Of a DNA stretch of 64,000 bases, positions 17,686 to 25,815 are shown one piece after another; positions within the stretch are counted from its first letter, which is position 1; the number at the start of each line of letters is the position of its first letter. The stretch is from UBA1672 sp050633505 (GTDB lineage Bacteria > Pseudomonadota > Alphaproteobacteria > Micavibrionales > Micavibrionaceae). The position numbers were made by a program, and so were the translations under genes. The notes beneath the pieces are model-generated. The model had not been told where the DNA came from. It saw only the letters and a program-made list of their open reading frames with translations, and ran no database searches. The stretch covers positions 434,001-498,000 of the forward strand of contig JBOEGQ010000004.1 of the NCBI GenBank assembly GCA_050633505.1. Direction: 5' to 3'.

Positions 17686-18750
17686 ATGACAAAAATATTA
17701 ATTGATAAAATCGGCTCTATTACTAAGAATTTGGAGCTAAAACACAAAGAAAACATTATAGACGACCCTACGGTTTCCCTATCTTGCGAAATGGGTGCAG
17801 TCATTGCCGCCGAAGTTTTAGAAGATAAGTCCGTTTATAATGAATTGGAACTGCCATCGGGCAGAATGTCCAAGTTAAAAAAAGGTGATATTATTGCCGT
17901 TGCCCTTGGGCAGCGCATGGCATTAAAGGGGTTCGTCGGGGTCTTACCCTCTTCCTTAAAAGCCGGAGATATCATTCACTTATTAAACTTTGGTGGTGTT
18001 GCCGGTGAATGCACCAGTGCCAATACAAAAGAGGTTGGCGATCCACTTCGTATCCGTGTACTTGGCGGTGTTTCCCGTAAAGGCAAGCAACTTAATATCA
18101 ATCAAAAGACCTTGTATCAGGCCACTGATTCGTTAAAAAGCGATATCCCCCTTATCATCGTGACAGGTACAAGCATGGATAGCGGTAAAACAACCGTTGC
18201 AACAGAAATCATCAAAACCCTGACACGGATGGGCATGAAACTGGCAGGTACAAAATTAACCGGTGTTGGTGCGCTTCGTGATTTATATAAAATGCAGGAT
18301 TATGGTGTTTATAACGCCGTATCTTTTGTTGATGCAGGTATCCCTTCTACAGCCAATATTGACGATAAAACGATAGTAGATGTAACCCGTGGTGCCCTAA
18401 ATTATCTTAGTAAGGATAAGCCAGATGCCATTATCATTGAATTTGGTGACGGATTGATGGGGCGTTATGGCGTGAATGCAATTTTAGAGGCACCGGAAAT
18501 ACAGAAAAATGTCCGTTTGCACATCGGATGTGCTGCTGATCCTGTTGGTGCCATTGGCCTTGCAGAGGGATGCGCGGAGATTGGCCTGCCCATTGATGTG
18601 ATGAGCGGCCCTGTTACAGATAACGAAGTTGGTAAAGCCATTATAACCGATGCACTTAACGTACTGGTCTATAATGCATTTAACCCAACAAATGAATGGA
18701 TGGATTTGGTGATATCAAGATGGCTACACGAATATCAATTATCGGCATAA
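17686..18750 (+). CDS. P-loop NTPase domain protein of unknown function, first gene of the arginine operon
   Basis: A 354-residue protein that I cannot place firmly. Residues about 25-130 look like a beta-rich domain (GAVIAAEVLED, KGDIIAVALGQRMALKGFVG, LLNFGGVAGECTSA). Residues 155-345 begin with a Walker A-like GTSMDSGKTT and include SFVDAGIPSTANIDD and IIIEFGDGLMGRYG, giving a SIMIBI-type NTPase look. The pattern is faintly like DUF1611 proteins (the group of D-glutamate N-acetyltransferase DgcN), but its N-terminal half differs. ATG 17686 is preferred over a TTG at 17617. It overlaps argC by 31 bases, so coupling to arginine synthesis is likely. Confidence 0.75.
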   Translation: MTKILIDKIGSITKNLELKHKENIIDDPTVSLSCEMGAVIAAEVLEDKSVYNELELPSGRMSKLKKGDIIAVALGQRMALKGFVGVLPSSLKAGDIIHLLNFGGVAGECTSANTKEVGDPLRIRVLGGVSRKGKQLNINQKTLYQATDSLKSDIPLIIVTGTSMDSGKTTVATEIIKTLTRMGMKLAGTKLTGVGALRDLYKMQDYGVYNAVSFVDAGIPSTANIDDKTIVDVTRGALNYLSKDKPDAIIIEFGDGLMGRYGVNAILEAPEIQKNVRLHIGCAADPVGAIGLAEGCAEIGLPIDVMSGPVTDNEVGKAIITDALNVLVYNAFNPTNEWMDLVISRWLHEYQLSA

Positions 18751-19709
18751 CCGGCTACACAGGACTAGAACTCCTACGCCTTGCCTGTGCGCACCCGGAA
18801 ACAGAAATTGTTCACGTCACGTCACGTCAACATGATGGCGTTGCCATTGGTGATGTTTATCCGCATCTGGCGCATCTGGATCTCACGATCAGCAACCCTG
18901 ACTTGGACAAGATTGCACAAGACAGTGATGTCGTGTTCTTATGCTTGCCCCATAAAACTGCTCAAGACACCGTTGCTGCACTTTATGGTAAAGTAAAGAT
19001 CATCGACTTGTCCGCTGACTTCAGATTAGATGATGTCCAAACATATGAGAACTACTACAATACACCGCATAATTATCCCGACCTTCTGGATAAGGCCGTA
19101 TACGGTCTGCCTGAAATTATTGGCCATGAATTGATCAAGAATGCAGATATCATTGCAAACCCCGGATGCTTTGCCCTGCTCTCCCAAATTATGTTATTTC
19201 CCTTTGCAAACAACATACAACAAGCAGACATTATGGCCATTACAGGGTCAAGTGGCGCAGGAAAATCGCCGAGTGATGGCACACACCACCCAGTAAGAAA
19301 CCACAATTTGAAAAGCTATAACATCAACAAACACAGGCATATCCCCGAAATATGCCGTAGTGCGAAGATCAATGAAAACCAGTTAAACTTTGTACCGACA
19401 TCAGGCCCCTTTACACGTGGTATCTTCGCAACAGCCTTTGTGAAAACAACGGCGCCATTTACACCTGCCGAATTCTACACAAATCAACCGTTTATCCGCG
19501 TACAAGATCAAGTCGCAATTGCCAACGTTGCCGGATCTAATTTCTGTGACCTGAATATCACGCCTGTTGATGACACGAACTTTATCGTGCAAGGAGTCAT
19601 TGATAACCTTGTGAAAGGTGCCGCGGGCTGCGCTATACAAAATATGAATATTACATGCGGATATGATGAAACACTTGGCCTGACGTCTCTTGGCCCGCTT
19701 TACCCTTAA
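18720..19709 (+). CDS. argC: N-acetyl-gamma-glutamyl-phosphate reductase
   Basis: ArgC reduces N-acetylglutamyl phosphate to the semialdehyde with NADPH, the third step of arginine synthesis. The 329-residue protein has the nucleotide-binding start ISIIGITGYTGLELLRL, the DLSADFR segment, the catalytic Cys at residue 150 in NPGCFALL, and GSSGAGKSPSDGTHHP. Length is normal. The ATG at 18720 lies inside the end of the preceding gene, with GGTGA about ten bases before it. Downstream argB starts 10 bases after its stop. Confidence 0.95.
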   Translation: MATRISIIGITGYTGLELLRLACAHPETEIVHVTSRQHDGVAIGDVYPHLAHLDLTISNPDLDKIAQDSDVVFLCLPHKTAQDTVAALYGKVKIIDLSADFRLDDVQTYENYYNTPHNYPDLLDKAVYGLPEIIGHELIKNADIIANPGCFALLSQIMLFPFANNIQQADIMAITGSSGAGKSPSDGTHHPVRNHNLKSYNINKHRHIPEICRSAKINENQLNFVPTSGPFTRGIFATAFVKTTAPFTPAEFYTNQPFIRVQDQVAIANVAGSNFCDLNITPVDDTNFIVQGVIDNLVKGAAGCAIQNMNITCGYDETLGLTSLGPLYP

Positions 19710-19719
19710 GGATAAAATA

Positions 19720-20628
19720 ATGAGCAAAAAGAATAAAACCTTACCAGATTTTTTCATCAATGCGTTTTACGAAAGTAAGTTCCGCGATAATCTCTTTATT
19801 GTCAAAGCCAGTGGCAGTGTCATAGAAGATGAGCATGCACGCAATAATCTGATCGCAAATATTAGAGAGCTTACCCTTCATGGTATTAAGGTCATTCTGA
19901 TTTATGGCGGCGGGGAAATGATTGATGCCGCAGTAGAAAAACGTGGCATTGGTGTTAAACGTCAAAATGGGCGCCGCGTTACAGATTCTGCTACACTTGA
20001 TATCATCAAGGAAGTTATTGGCGGTCAACTATCTCTTAGCATTTATGAGGCAATGCAACATAATAAGCTGGAAGGACTGTCTTTTAACGCAGTTCCTGCG
20101 GATTGGATGCATGTTGTTTTACGCCCGAAAAAACCAATTGATTATGGTTTTGTCGGTGATATTCACGGGATTAACATCCGCCCTATCTTGCGCCAGTTAA
20201 AAGTTACAGGTTTTATCGCCTGCCCTTGCCTGTCCATTACGGAAGATGGTGCCCTATGTAATATCAATGCCGATACAATCGCGACAGCACTTGCGACAGG
20301 CCTTAAGGCAGATAAACTCATCTTCATGAGCAATGTTGACGGTGTGAAAGTCGATGGTAAAACCGCGATGATGATCAGTTCCGGCGACATTACAGGACTG
20401 ATTGATGATGGCATCGTGACCGATGGCATGAAGGTAAAAATGGAGAACTGTCTTGGCGCGTTAAACGCAGGTGTAAAACGCATTCACCTGATTAACGGCC
20501 TGCGTGATAACGCGCTGCACAAAGAAATATTCGAATCTGTCGGCCCGGGCACAATGCTCTTGCGCAGTGAAGAAGAAGAAAGTTACATGAACGAAGTCGA
20601 AGTCCAAAAAGCCATTGGAGGAAAATAA
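19720..20628 (+). CDS. argB: N-acetylglutamate kinase, divergent
   Basis: This amino-acid-kinase-family protein (302 aa) phosphorylates N-acetylglutamate, the second arginine step. Supporting segments are NGRRVTDSATLDIIKEVIGG, NINADTIATALATGLKADKLIF, and VTDGMKVKMENCLGALNAGVKRIHLING. It departs from the usual enzyme: the first motif is IVKASGS rather than K-x-G-G, and IYGGGEMID replaces H-G-G-G-P. A C-terminal acetyltransferase (NAGS) domain is absent. The position between argC and argD makes the role firm, but feedback and substrate details may differ. Start ATG 19720 has AAGGA about nine bases before it. Confidence 0.88.
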   Translation: MSKKNKTLPDFFINAFYESKFRDNLFIVKASGSVIEDEHARNNLIANIRELTLHGIKVILIYGGGEMIDAAVEKRGIGVKRQNGRRVTDSATLDIIKEVIGGQLSLSIYEAMQHNKLEGLSFNAVPADWMHVVLRPKKPIDYGFVGDIHGINIRPILRQLKVTGFIACPCLSITEDGALCNINADTIATALATGLKADKLIFMSNVDGVKVDGKTAMMISSGDITGLIDDGIVTDGMKVKMENCLGALNAGVKRIHLINGLRDNALHKEIFESVGPGTMLLRSEEEESYMNEVEVQKAIGGK

Positions 20629-20631
20629 AAC

Positions 20632-21843
20632 ATGACCAATACAACTGACATTATAAAACAAACCGAAGACATTCTGGTCAAAACCTATAACGCACAACCT
20701 GTTGTTATGGATCGTGGTGAAGGCGGATATGCCTACGACACAGATGGTAAAAAATATTTAGATTTTGCAGCAGGTATTGCGGTCGCTTCACTCGGGCATG
20801 CCCACCCGAAAATGCTTGAGACCATTAATAAACAGGCTGCACGCATGATGACATGCCAAGCCTCTTACGCGACACAGGAAAAATTAGAAGCCGCACAAAT
20901 TCTAATCGATAACAGCTGTTTTGACCTTGTATACTTTTCCAACAGCGGAACTGAAAGTGTTGAAGCCGCGCTTAAATGTGCACGCAAATGGGCTTATGAG
21001 AATAAAGGGAAGCATTGCAACGAGATCATTTCCTTTAAGAACGCATTCCACGGCAGAACTTACGGATCGGCAAGTGTTACAGAAAAACGCAAAACACAAC
21101 CATTCTTCGACCCGTATCTTGATGGTGTACATTTTGCAGAATTCAACGATGTTGCCTCTGTTACAAGCCTGATTAACGACAATACCGCAGCCATTATCGT
21201 GGAACCTGTACAAGGCGAAGGGGGGTTAACTCCGGCTAACCCATTCTTTTTGGCAGATCTACGTAGATTATGTGACGCACATAATATCTGTCTGATTTTT
21301 GATGAAATTCAGGCTGGTATGGGGCGTTTAGGTACATTCTTTGCCTACCAATCTTTTGAAATCGACGGAAACATTGTTGAACCGGATATTGCCTGCCTTG
21401 CAAAAGGTATGGGCGGTGGCTTCCCTGTTGGGGCTATGGTCGCTAAAAAGGCATATGGTGACGCAATTTCAGTTGGTACACATGGAACCACCTATGGCGG
21501 AAACCCCTTGGCCTGCGCCATTGCTGCAACAGTCATGAAAGAAATTCTATCAGATGGGTTTCTTGAAAATGCAAATGCCGTATCCGAATACCTAATTGAT
21601 GGCTTACAAAAACTTCAGGCTGCATCCAATAAGATAAAGGATATCCGCGGCAAAGGGCTGATGATCGGAATTGATACAGCCTTTAATATAAAGGACCTGC
21701 TTGCGAAGCTACAGCAAAACGGCATGATGGCTACACAAGCCGGCAAGGCAACATTGCGCCTTACACCACCTTTGAACCTGACCATGAATGATGCATATGA
21801 AGCATTACAAATCATTCACCAGACACTAACCGAGATGGAATAA
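20632..21843 (+). CDS. argD: acetylornithine aminotransferase
   Basis: Class III PLP aminotransferase of 403 residues, converting N-acetylglutamate semialdehyde to N-acetylornithine. Visible are FSNSGTESVEAALKCARKWA, the FHGRTYGS segment, EPVQGEGGLTPA, and FDEIQAGMGRLGTFFAYQ followed by ACLAKGMGGGFPVGAMV, where the Lys in LAKGMGGG binds PLP. It starts 3 bases after argB and ends 4 bases before argF. Succinyldiaminopimelate aminotransferase activity is common in this family and may also apply. Confidence 0.94.
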   Translation: MTNTTDIIKQTEDILVKTYNAQPVVMDRGEGGYAYDTDGKKYLDFAAGIAVASLGHAHPKMLETINKQAARMMTCQASYATQEKLEAAQILIDNSCFDLVYFSNSGTESVEAALKCARKWAYENKGKHCNEIISFKNAFHGRTYGSASVTEKRKTQPFFDPYLDGVHFAEFNDVASVTSLINDNTAAIIVEPVQGEGGLTPANPFFLADLRRLCDAHNICLIFDEIQAGMGRLGTFFAYQSFEIDGNIVEPDIACLAKGMGGGFPVGAMVAKKAYGDAISVGTHGTTYGGNPLACAIAATVMKEILSDGFLENANAVSEYLIDGLQKLQAASNKIKDIRGKGLMIGIDTAFNIKDLLAKLQQNGMMATQAGKATLRLTPPLNLTMNDAYEALQIIHQTLTEME

Positions 21844-21847
21844 CGTC

Positions 21848-22762
21848 ATGAGCGAGACCGCAAGACATTTTATTAATTTGCCGGATATTGATGCCGACAC
21901 ACTAAAAAACATCATCAAAGCAGCACATGCATTGAAAGAGCAAAAGTTCTCTCCACCTCAGATTATGGAGGGGTTATCTCTGGCTATGGTGTTTGATAAG
22001 AAGTCCACCCGTACACGGATGAGCTTTGAACTCGCCATGAAACAACTTGGCGGTCATACACTGGTGATGAGCATGGATGAAATGCAAATTACCGGCGCAG
22101 AAAGTATTGAAGATACCGGCGCGGTTCTCTCACGATATGTTGATGCAATTATGATCCGGATGAGTGACCATGACCGTATGGAAGAGCTGTCCAAACATAC
22201 AACAATTCCTGTTATTAGTGGTATGACAGATCACTCTCACCCATGCCAGATTATGGCCGATATTCTCACTATAGAAGAAAAACTCGGGAATATTCAGGGC
22301 AAAAAAGTCACATGGTTCGGGGACTATAACAACGTTTGCCAAACATTTGAGCAAGCCGCCCCAATTTGGGATTTTGAACTAGTAATCTCAACCCCTGAGG
22401 ATCTACAACCTACAAAAACAGGAGCCAACACATCCTACTGCGTTGATGCAAGTCAAGCGGCGAAAGATGCTGATGTTATTGTCACTGATACATGGGTATC
22501 TATGGGACAAGAAGGTAAGGCCATCGAAAAATTCATGCCTTATCAGGTGAATGCAAACCTTATGGCACAAGCCAAAGATCATGCCATATTCATGCATTGT
22601 ATGCCCATCCATCAGAATGAAGAAGTTACCCCTGAGGTTTTGGCTAGTGATGCCTGTGTTATCTATGATGAGGCAGAAAACCGCCTGCATGCCCAAAAGG
22701 CCATTTTGGCATGGTGTTTAGACAATGCAGGCGTGCAGCTTCAAAAGCCTTTAGGGTTTTAA
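21848..22762 (+). CDS. argF: ornithine carbamoyltransferase
   Basis: ArgF makes citrulline from ornithine and carbamoyl phosphate. The 304-residue protein has the carbamoyl-phosphate motif S-T-R-T-R (KKSTRTRMSFELAMKQLGG), SHPCQIMADI (H-P-x-Q), the ornithine-binding DTWVSMGQE and the HCMPIHQNEEV motif, where Met replaces the usual Leu of H-C-L-P. Length is standard. It is tightly packed after argD. Confidence 0.95.
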   Translation: MSETARHFINLPDIDADTLKNIIKAAHALKEQKFSPPQIMEGLSLAMVFDKKSTRTRMSFELAMKQLGGHTLVMSMDEMQITGAESIEDTGAVLSRYVDAIMIRMSDHDRMEELSKHTTIPVISGMTDHSHPCQIMADILTIEEKLGNIQGKKVTWFGDYNNVCQTFEQAAPIWDFELVISTPEDLQPTKTGANTSYCVDASQAAKDADVIVTDTWVSMGQEGKAIEKFMPYQVNANLMAQAKDHAIFMHCMPIHQNEEVTPEVLASDACVIYDEAENRLHAQKAILAWCLDNAGVQLQKPLGF

Positions 22763-22771
22763 GGCAAAGTA

Positions 22772-23020
22772 ATGGATACAGATATCCATGAACGAAATAA
22801 GCGCGTAGAGGCAGATAAAGCGTGGGAAACGTCCTCTACAAGGCGCATAATTATTGCGATTGTAACATATGTTGTTGTCGGTTTTTATCTGGATTTGCTA
22901 AAAGTCGATTATGCGTGGCTTCATGCACTTGTGCCGGCCATGGCCTATATGCTATCAACACTCTCGCTGACATTTGTAAAAAGAATATGGATTAAAAAAA
23001 TCTACAGAAAAAAGGACTAA
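22772..23020 (+). CDS. small two-helix membrane protein
   Basis: An 82-residue protein between argF and argG with two hydrophobic helices (about residues 26-44 and 49-70) and a strongly basic end (KRIWIKKIYRKKD). I recognise no family. The 9-base gap after argF and 5-base gap before argG put it in the operon. It may simply be a hitchhiker. Confidence 0.75.
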   Translation: MDTDIHERNKRVEADKAWETSSTRRIIIAIVTYVVVGFYLDLLKVDYAWLHALVPAMAYMLSTLSLTFVKRIWIKKIYRKKD

Positions 23021-23025
23021 AGATT

Positions 23026-24279
23026 ATGAGCAAAGGTAAAATCGTACTCGCCTATTCCGGTGGTCTGGATACATCAATTATCCTAAAATGGTTTATTGAA
23101 GAGGGATACGAGACAATCGCCTATATCGCGGATGTCGGTCAGGAAGAAGACTTTGACGCTGCGAAAGAAAAAGCATTAAAGCTTGGCGCTTCAAAAGTCT
23201 ATGTTGAGGATCTAAAAGAAGAATTCGTCCGCGATTATATTTTTGCCGCGGTTAAGTCTCAGGCAATTTATGAAGGGCGTTACTTGCTTGGTACATCTGT
23301 TGCTCGTCCGATCATTTCAAAACGCCAAATCGAAATTGCCGAAAAAGAAGGCGCACAGTTTGTATCTCACGGTGCAACCGGTAAAGGAAATGATCAGGTT
23401 CGTTTTGAACTATCCTACTATGCGTTAAAACCGGACATTACGGTTCTTGCCCCATGGAAAATGGATGAATTTTTGACACGCTTTGAAGGTCGCCAAGACA
23501 TGCTGAATTATGCGGATCAATATGGCATTCCCGTTTCTGCAACACGTAAAAAGCCATATTCCGAAGATGATAATATGCTTCATATATCTCATGAGGCAGG
23601 TGTTTTGGAAGATCCGAATGCCGCGGCAGATGAAGATGTTTATTCACGCACAAACGGCAGCGCAAATTCACCTGATACAGCCGATATTTTGAATATTGAA
23701 TTCGAACAAGGCATCCCTGTAAAGGTTACAAACCAGACAGATGGCAAAGAAGTAACCGGCGCAGTTGCCCTTTTCCAGTATCTAAATGAACTGGGAACAA
23801 AACACGGTATTGGTCGTCTGGATATGGTTGAAAACCGCTTTGTCGGTATTAAATCCCGCGGCGTTTATGAAACACCGGGTGGTGAAATACTGTATAAAGC
23901 GCACCGTGATTTAGAAGGTTTGACACTAGACCGCGAAGTTATGAAGATTCGTGATCAGATGTCCTTGAAAGTAGCTGAGCTGATTTACAACGGCTTTTGG
24001 TTCTCACCTGAATTTGACCTTCTTATGACATTCATGGATAAAGCACAGGAAACAAACACAGGTACAGTGCAGATCAAATTGATCAAAGGCGTTGCCTACC
24101 CGATTGCACGTAAAAGCCCAATCGCGCTTTACGACCCTGAACAATCATCAATGGATGTTGAAGGTGGTTATGATCAAAAAGATGCCGATGGCTTCATCAA
24201 AATCAATGCAGTACGCCTAAAAAACAACACAGCCGTACATGGTAAACCATTAAGTGAAAAACCTAGTAAGGCTGCTTAA
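23026..24279 (+). CDS. argG: argininosuccinate synthase
   Basis: ArgG condenses citrulline and aspartate using ATP. The PP-loop AYSGGLDTSIILKWF is at the N-terminus. The ATPase and substrate regions ATGKGNDQVRFEL, APWKMDEFLTRFEGR and RYLLGTSVARP follow in the family order. Length 417 aa is normal for the common class. GTGWY-type loops cannot be checked here. It ends one base before the next gene. Confidence 0.96.
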   Translation: MSKGKIVLAYSGGLDTSIILKWFIEEGYETIAYIADVGQEEDFDAAKEKALKLGASKVYVEDLKEEFVRDYIFAAVKSQAIYEGRYLLGTSVARPIISKRQIEIAEKEGAQFVSHGATGKGNDQVRFELSYYALKPDITVLAPWKMDEFLTRFEGRQDMLNYADQYGIPVSATRKKPYSEDDNMLHISHEAGVLEDPNAAADEDVYSRTNGSANSPDTADILNIEFEQGIPVKVTNQTDGKEVTGAVALFQYLNELGTKHGIGRLDMVENRFVGIKSRGVYETPGGEILYKAHRDLEGLTLDREVMKIRDQMSLKVAELIYNGFWFSPEFDLLMTFMDKAQETNTGTVQIKLIKGVAYPIARKSPIALYDPEQSSMDVEGGYDQKDADGFIKINAVRLKNNTAVHGKPLSEKPSKAA

Positions 24280-24280
24280 A

Positions 24281-24727
24281 ATGGCAAAAATCACCGCTGC
24301 TGTATCTGCAAGTCACAAAAAAGACGGTGTTGAATTCCTTAGCTTGGAATTCGACATCGATACAGATGGCTGGTATCTGTACGGTCATAGTGACCTGACC
24401 ACCCCTGCTCTATTCGATCTATGGAATATGAGTGAGGAAGATGCAAAAGAAATGGCCGAAAATGACTGGGGAGTTGCCACATCAGATTGGAATGACGCCG
24501 ATGATGGCTCAAACGTTATCGCACGTGATGCCAATGGTACGCAGCTGCAAAATGGTGACACAGTTACACTGATTAAAGATCTGGACGTTAAAGGTGCAGG
24601 TGTAACCCTAAAACGTGGCACGACCGTCAAGAATATCTCTCTTACCGATGATCCGGAACTTATCGACTGCCGCACGAAAGAGGTTAAAGGCCTTGTCCTA
24701 AAAACTTGCTTTGTGAAGAAGATTTAA
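24281..24727 (+). CDS. PhnA/YjdM C-terminal domain protein
   Basis: The 148-residue protein has a C-terminal half (from about residue 75) matching the PhnA/YjdM domain: DANGTQLQNGDTVTLIKDLD, VKGAGVTLKRGTTVKNISL, and a final GLVLKTCFVKKI. The N-terminal half is acidic and unrelated to the zinc ribbon usually found in PhnA. YjdM is not in fact an alkylphosphonate hydrolase gene and its role is unclear (established knowledge, stated cautiously). It starts one base after argG. ATG 24281 is the natural start, since the longer ORF runs into argG. Confidence 0.85.
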   Translation: MAKITAAVSASHKKDGVEFLSLEFDIDTDGWYLYGHSDLTTPALFDLWNMSEEDAKEMAENDWGVATSDWNDADDGSNVIARDANGTQLQNGDTVTLIKDLDVKGAGVTLKRGTTVKNISLTDDPELIDCRTKEVKGLVLKTCFVKKI

Positions 24728-24832
24728 ACAATTAAAACACGTATTATTTGTGCAACGCGTAATTTTTTCTCGCAATATTTTATCAACTTCGTTATGTCCT
24801 GAACAATACATGGAATATACGGAGTTTAGATT

Positions 24833-25798
24833 ATGGATATACATACGATTTACGCAATAGTTGGCTTCCTTCTGGCGGCTTATGCTGTTGTCGGGAATGA
24901 CGCGGTACAGACTCTTGGGACGTTCATTGCATCCAATGTCAAAATTGTCAAATGGTACTGGTTGTGGCTTGCTGCATCTCTTGTTCTCATTGCTACGTTA
25001 AGCTATGGCTGGGTGGTTAATGGCGGAGATATTTCATTCGGCCGTTTAGAAACAATCCCCCCTATGAAAATTCAGTGGTATCACGCAGCCGCGCCTCTTG
25101 TTTTAGTGCTTCTTACCCGTGTTGGTATTCCGGTTTCAACGACCTTTCTTGTTCTTTCAACCTTTGCAAGTACCCTTATTCTGGAGAAAATGCTTGTTAA
25201 AAGCGTCATAGGATATGGTCTGTCTGCGATTATCGCATATGCACTTTGGCTTGGCATCTCTCGCCTGATGAATGAAAAATACAATATGGTAAAAAAAGAA
25301 AACCGATTGAAATGGCGGATATTCCAATGGGGCGCAACAGGGTTTTTATGGTATAGCTGGCTAAGCCATGACATGGCAAATATTGCTGTATTCTTGCCAC
25401 GCGCCCTCCCCCTTTGGATGTTGTTCGCCGTTATGACAGTATTGTGTGCCTGGCTTGGGGTTATTTTCCATGGTCATGGTGGAAAAATACAGAAGGTCGT
25501 TTTGGAGAAATCAGGAACACGTTTCGTCCGCTCCGCTACGATTATTGACTGTATTTATGCACTTATTTTGATCTACTTTAAGCAAATGAACTCTATCCCA
25601 ATGTCTACGACATGGGTTTTTGTTGGCCTTCTGACCGGGCGTGAACTTGCGATCGCAACAACGTACCGCGACACCTATAAGGCCGGCTATGTGTTTCCAC
25701 TTATCGGTAAGGACTTCTTGAAAATGATGATTGGTCTTGGGGTTTCTGTTGCTTTGGCGCTTTCCATTCATTATATTCTTGAGCCTGCAGCAACATAA
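24833..25798 (+). CDS. PiT/PHO4-like inorganic phosphate transporter family protein
   Basis: A 321-residue protein with about ten membrane helices. The two inverted repeats of the PiT family are recognisable: AVVGNDAVQTLGTFIASN near residue 20 and SHDMANIAVFLPRAL near 180 (compare N-D-x-A-N motifs), with paired re-entrant motifs GIPVSTTF and SIPMSTTWVFVG (P-x-S-T-T). Substrate identity (phosphate or sulphate-like) is inferred from family. A gap of about 105 bases separates it from the PhnA-like gene, so it may have its own promoter, yet it is followed by argH after 17 bases. Confidence 0.8.
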   Translation: MDIHTIYAIVGFLLAAYAVVGNDAVQTLGTFIASNVKIVKWYWLWLAASLVLIATLSYGWVVNGGDISFGRLETIPPMKIQWYHAAAPLVLVLLTRVGIPVSTTFLVLSTFASTLILEKMLVKSVIGYGLSAIIAYALWLGISRLMNEKYNMVKKENRLKWRIFQWGATGFLWYSWLSHDMANIAVFLPRALPLWMLFAVMTVLCAWLGVIFHGHGGKIQKVVLEKSGTRFVRSATIIDCIYALILIYFKQMNSIPMSTTWVFVGLLTGRELAIATTYRDTYKAGYVFPLIGKDFLKMMIGLGVSVALALSIHYILEPAAT

Positions 25799-25815
25799 AC
25801 AACGGATATCATAGT

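Noticed and set aside
19720..20628. ArgB as a NAGS-kinase fusion
   Set aside because: The protein ends at 302 residues without a GNAT acetyltransferase domain.
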